Position numbers and translations under genes: made by a program
The notes under the pieces: model-generated
Told to the model about the DNA's origin: nothing
The model's input: only the letters and a program-made list of their open reading frames with translations
The model's database searches: none
Assembly: GCA_023422975.1 (NCBI GenBank)
Contig: JAFAGF010000163.1
Coordinates: forward strand, 1 to 6,013
Source: Pseudomonadota bacterium
GTDB lineage: Bacteria > Pseudomonadota > Gammaproteobacteria > Burkholderiales > Burkholderiaceae_C
Reading direction: 5' to 3'
DNA: 6,013 bases
Part shown: piece after piece, positions 5,615 to 6,013 of the stretch
How the letters are laid out: every line of letters begins with the position of its first letter
How positions within the stretch are numbered: position 1 is the stretch's first letter

Positions 5615-6013
5615 TTACTTCTGAAACGCAATTGCGCAGCCTGTACCGGGCACCCGCAGAGCGCGCGCTGCGCAAGCAAATGGCGCAGCTGGATGATCAC
5701 TGCAGGCAGTTCATTGCGCTGTCCCCTTTCTGTGTGCTTGCCACGGGCGGCGGGGTGGAACAGTGGATGGATGCATCGCCACGCGGTGGTGCCCCAGGTT
5801 TTGTGCATGTGCACGATGCCTGCACGCTGTGGCTGCCCGATGCCGGGGGCAACAACCGCCTGGATACGCTGAGCAATCTGCTGCATGACCCACGCATTGG
5901 CGTGCTTTTCATGGTGCCCGGCGTGAATGAAACCTTGCGCGTGAACGGCACGGCACGTTTGCGGGAAGAGGGCAGTTTTACGCAGCACTTTGCCACCGCG
6001 CATTTCACCCCCG
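5611..6013 (+). CDS. Pyridoxamine 5'-phosphate oxidase-like FMN-binding protein (5' part, truncated by window)
   Basis: The first 134 residues of a split-barrel flavoprotein are present; the rest lies past the window edge. They match the recalled pattern of the uncharacterised FMN-dependent PPOX-type group (the MSMEG_1061 type, about 200 residues). Its marks are an N-terminal helix with YRAPAERALRKQ (12-23), a conserved DASPRGGAPGFV strand-turn (54-65), GGNNRLDTLSNLLHDPRIG (79-97) and VPGVNETLRVNGTA (102-115). Members are presumed to bind FMN or F420 and act as small-molecule oxidoreductases; the substrate is unknown. The start at 5611 gives the family N-terminus. It has no recognisable ribosome site and sits directly behind a strong inverted repeat. 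A later Met (residue 24) would remove conserved residues. It may be the last or an unrelated gene relative to the leucine operon. The link to that pathway is positional only. Confidence 0.85.
   Translation, partial: MITSETQLRSLYRAPAERALRKQMAQLDDHCRQFIALSPFCVLATGGGVEQWMDASPRGGAPGFVHVHDACTLWLPDAGGNNRLDTLSNLLHDPRIGVLFMVPGVNETLRVNGTARLREEGSFTQHFATAHFTP

Noticed and set aside
4174..6003. Long open frame of about 609 codons on the minus strand, opposite the end of aceK, the thiolase and the flavoprotein
   Set aside because: It spans three genes and two intergenic gaps on the other strand, has the same His/Gln-rich antisense composition, and shows no domain. It is a codon-bias shadow.
1..6013. Mobile elements, CRISPR arrays, tRNA or rRNA genes, prophage or defence genes
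   Set aside because: No direct-repeat arrays, terminal inverted repeats, transposase or RNA-gene motifs were seen. The window is filled by six recognised metabolic genes with ordinary spacing.

Overview
The window reads as a gene-dense, GC-rich stretch of a betaproteobacterial chromosome. It most resembles the Comamonadaceae within Burkholderiales (the Acidovorax/Comamonas type). That placement is an inference from protein character, strong G/C at third codon positions and the recurring leader form CAAGGAGA before start codons. No database search was possible.

Layout: six protein genes all lie on the + strand with gaps of only about 43 to 54 bases. A short upstream region (1-77) carries a near-perfect 16-bp palindrome at 21-36. 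It is followed by a PaaI-type hotdog thioesterase (78-521), isovaleryl-CoA dehydrogenase LiuA/Ivd (576-1757), a type II beta-carbonic anhydrase (1808-2470), isocitrate dehydrogenase kinase/phosphatase AceK (2514-4319) and an acetyl-CoA C-acetyltransferase-type thiolase (4369-5559). The last gene is the start of an FMN-binding, pyridoxamine-phosphate-oxidase-like split-barrel protein (5611 to the window end, truncated). There are no RNA genes, mobile elements, CRISPR arrays or gaps above 300 bases.

How the genes may work together (inference): this looks like the upstream part of a leucine/isovalerate (liu) catabolic operon. Isovaleryl-CoA dehydrogenase makes 3-methylcrotonyl-CoA. The next enzyme of the pathway, methylcrotonyl-CoA carboxylase, is biotin-dependent and consumes bicarbonate, which a carbonic anhydrase can supply; it is not in this window. 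The pathway ends in acetyl-CoA plus acetoacetate; once acetoacetate is activated to its CoA ester, the thiolase splits it to acetyl-CoA. Growth on a substrate that yields only acetyl units needs the glyoxylate bypass, and AceK is the switch that diverts isocitrate into it by phosphorylating isocitrate dehydrogenase. The set therefore joins carbon entry, bicarbonate supply, flux control and final thiolysis in one transcription unit. The palindrome at 21-36 resembles a MerR-type LiuR operator.

No clearly unknown system is present. The points most worth following are the inclusion of can and aceK in a leucine operon, the candidate LiuR operator, a terminator-like hairpin over the aceK stop codon, and the thiolase/flavoprotein junction, where an inverted repeat lies inside a 16-codon mini-ORF that overlaps the next start as ATGA.
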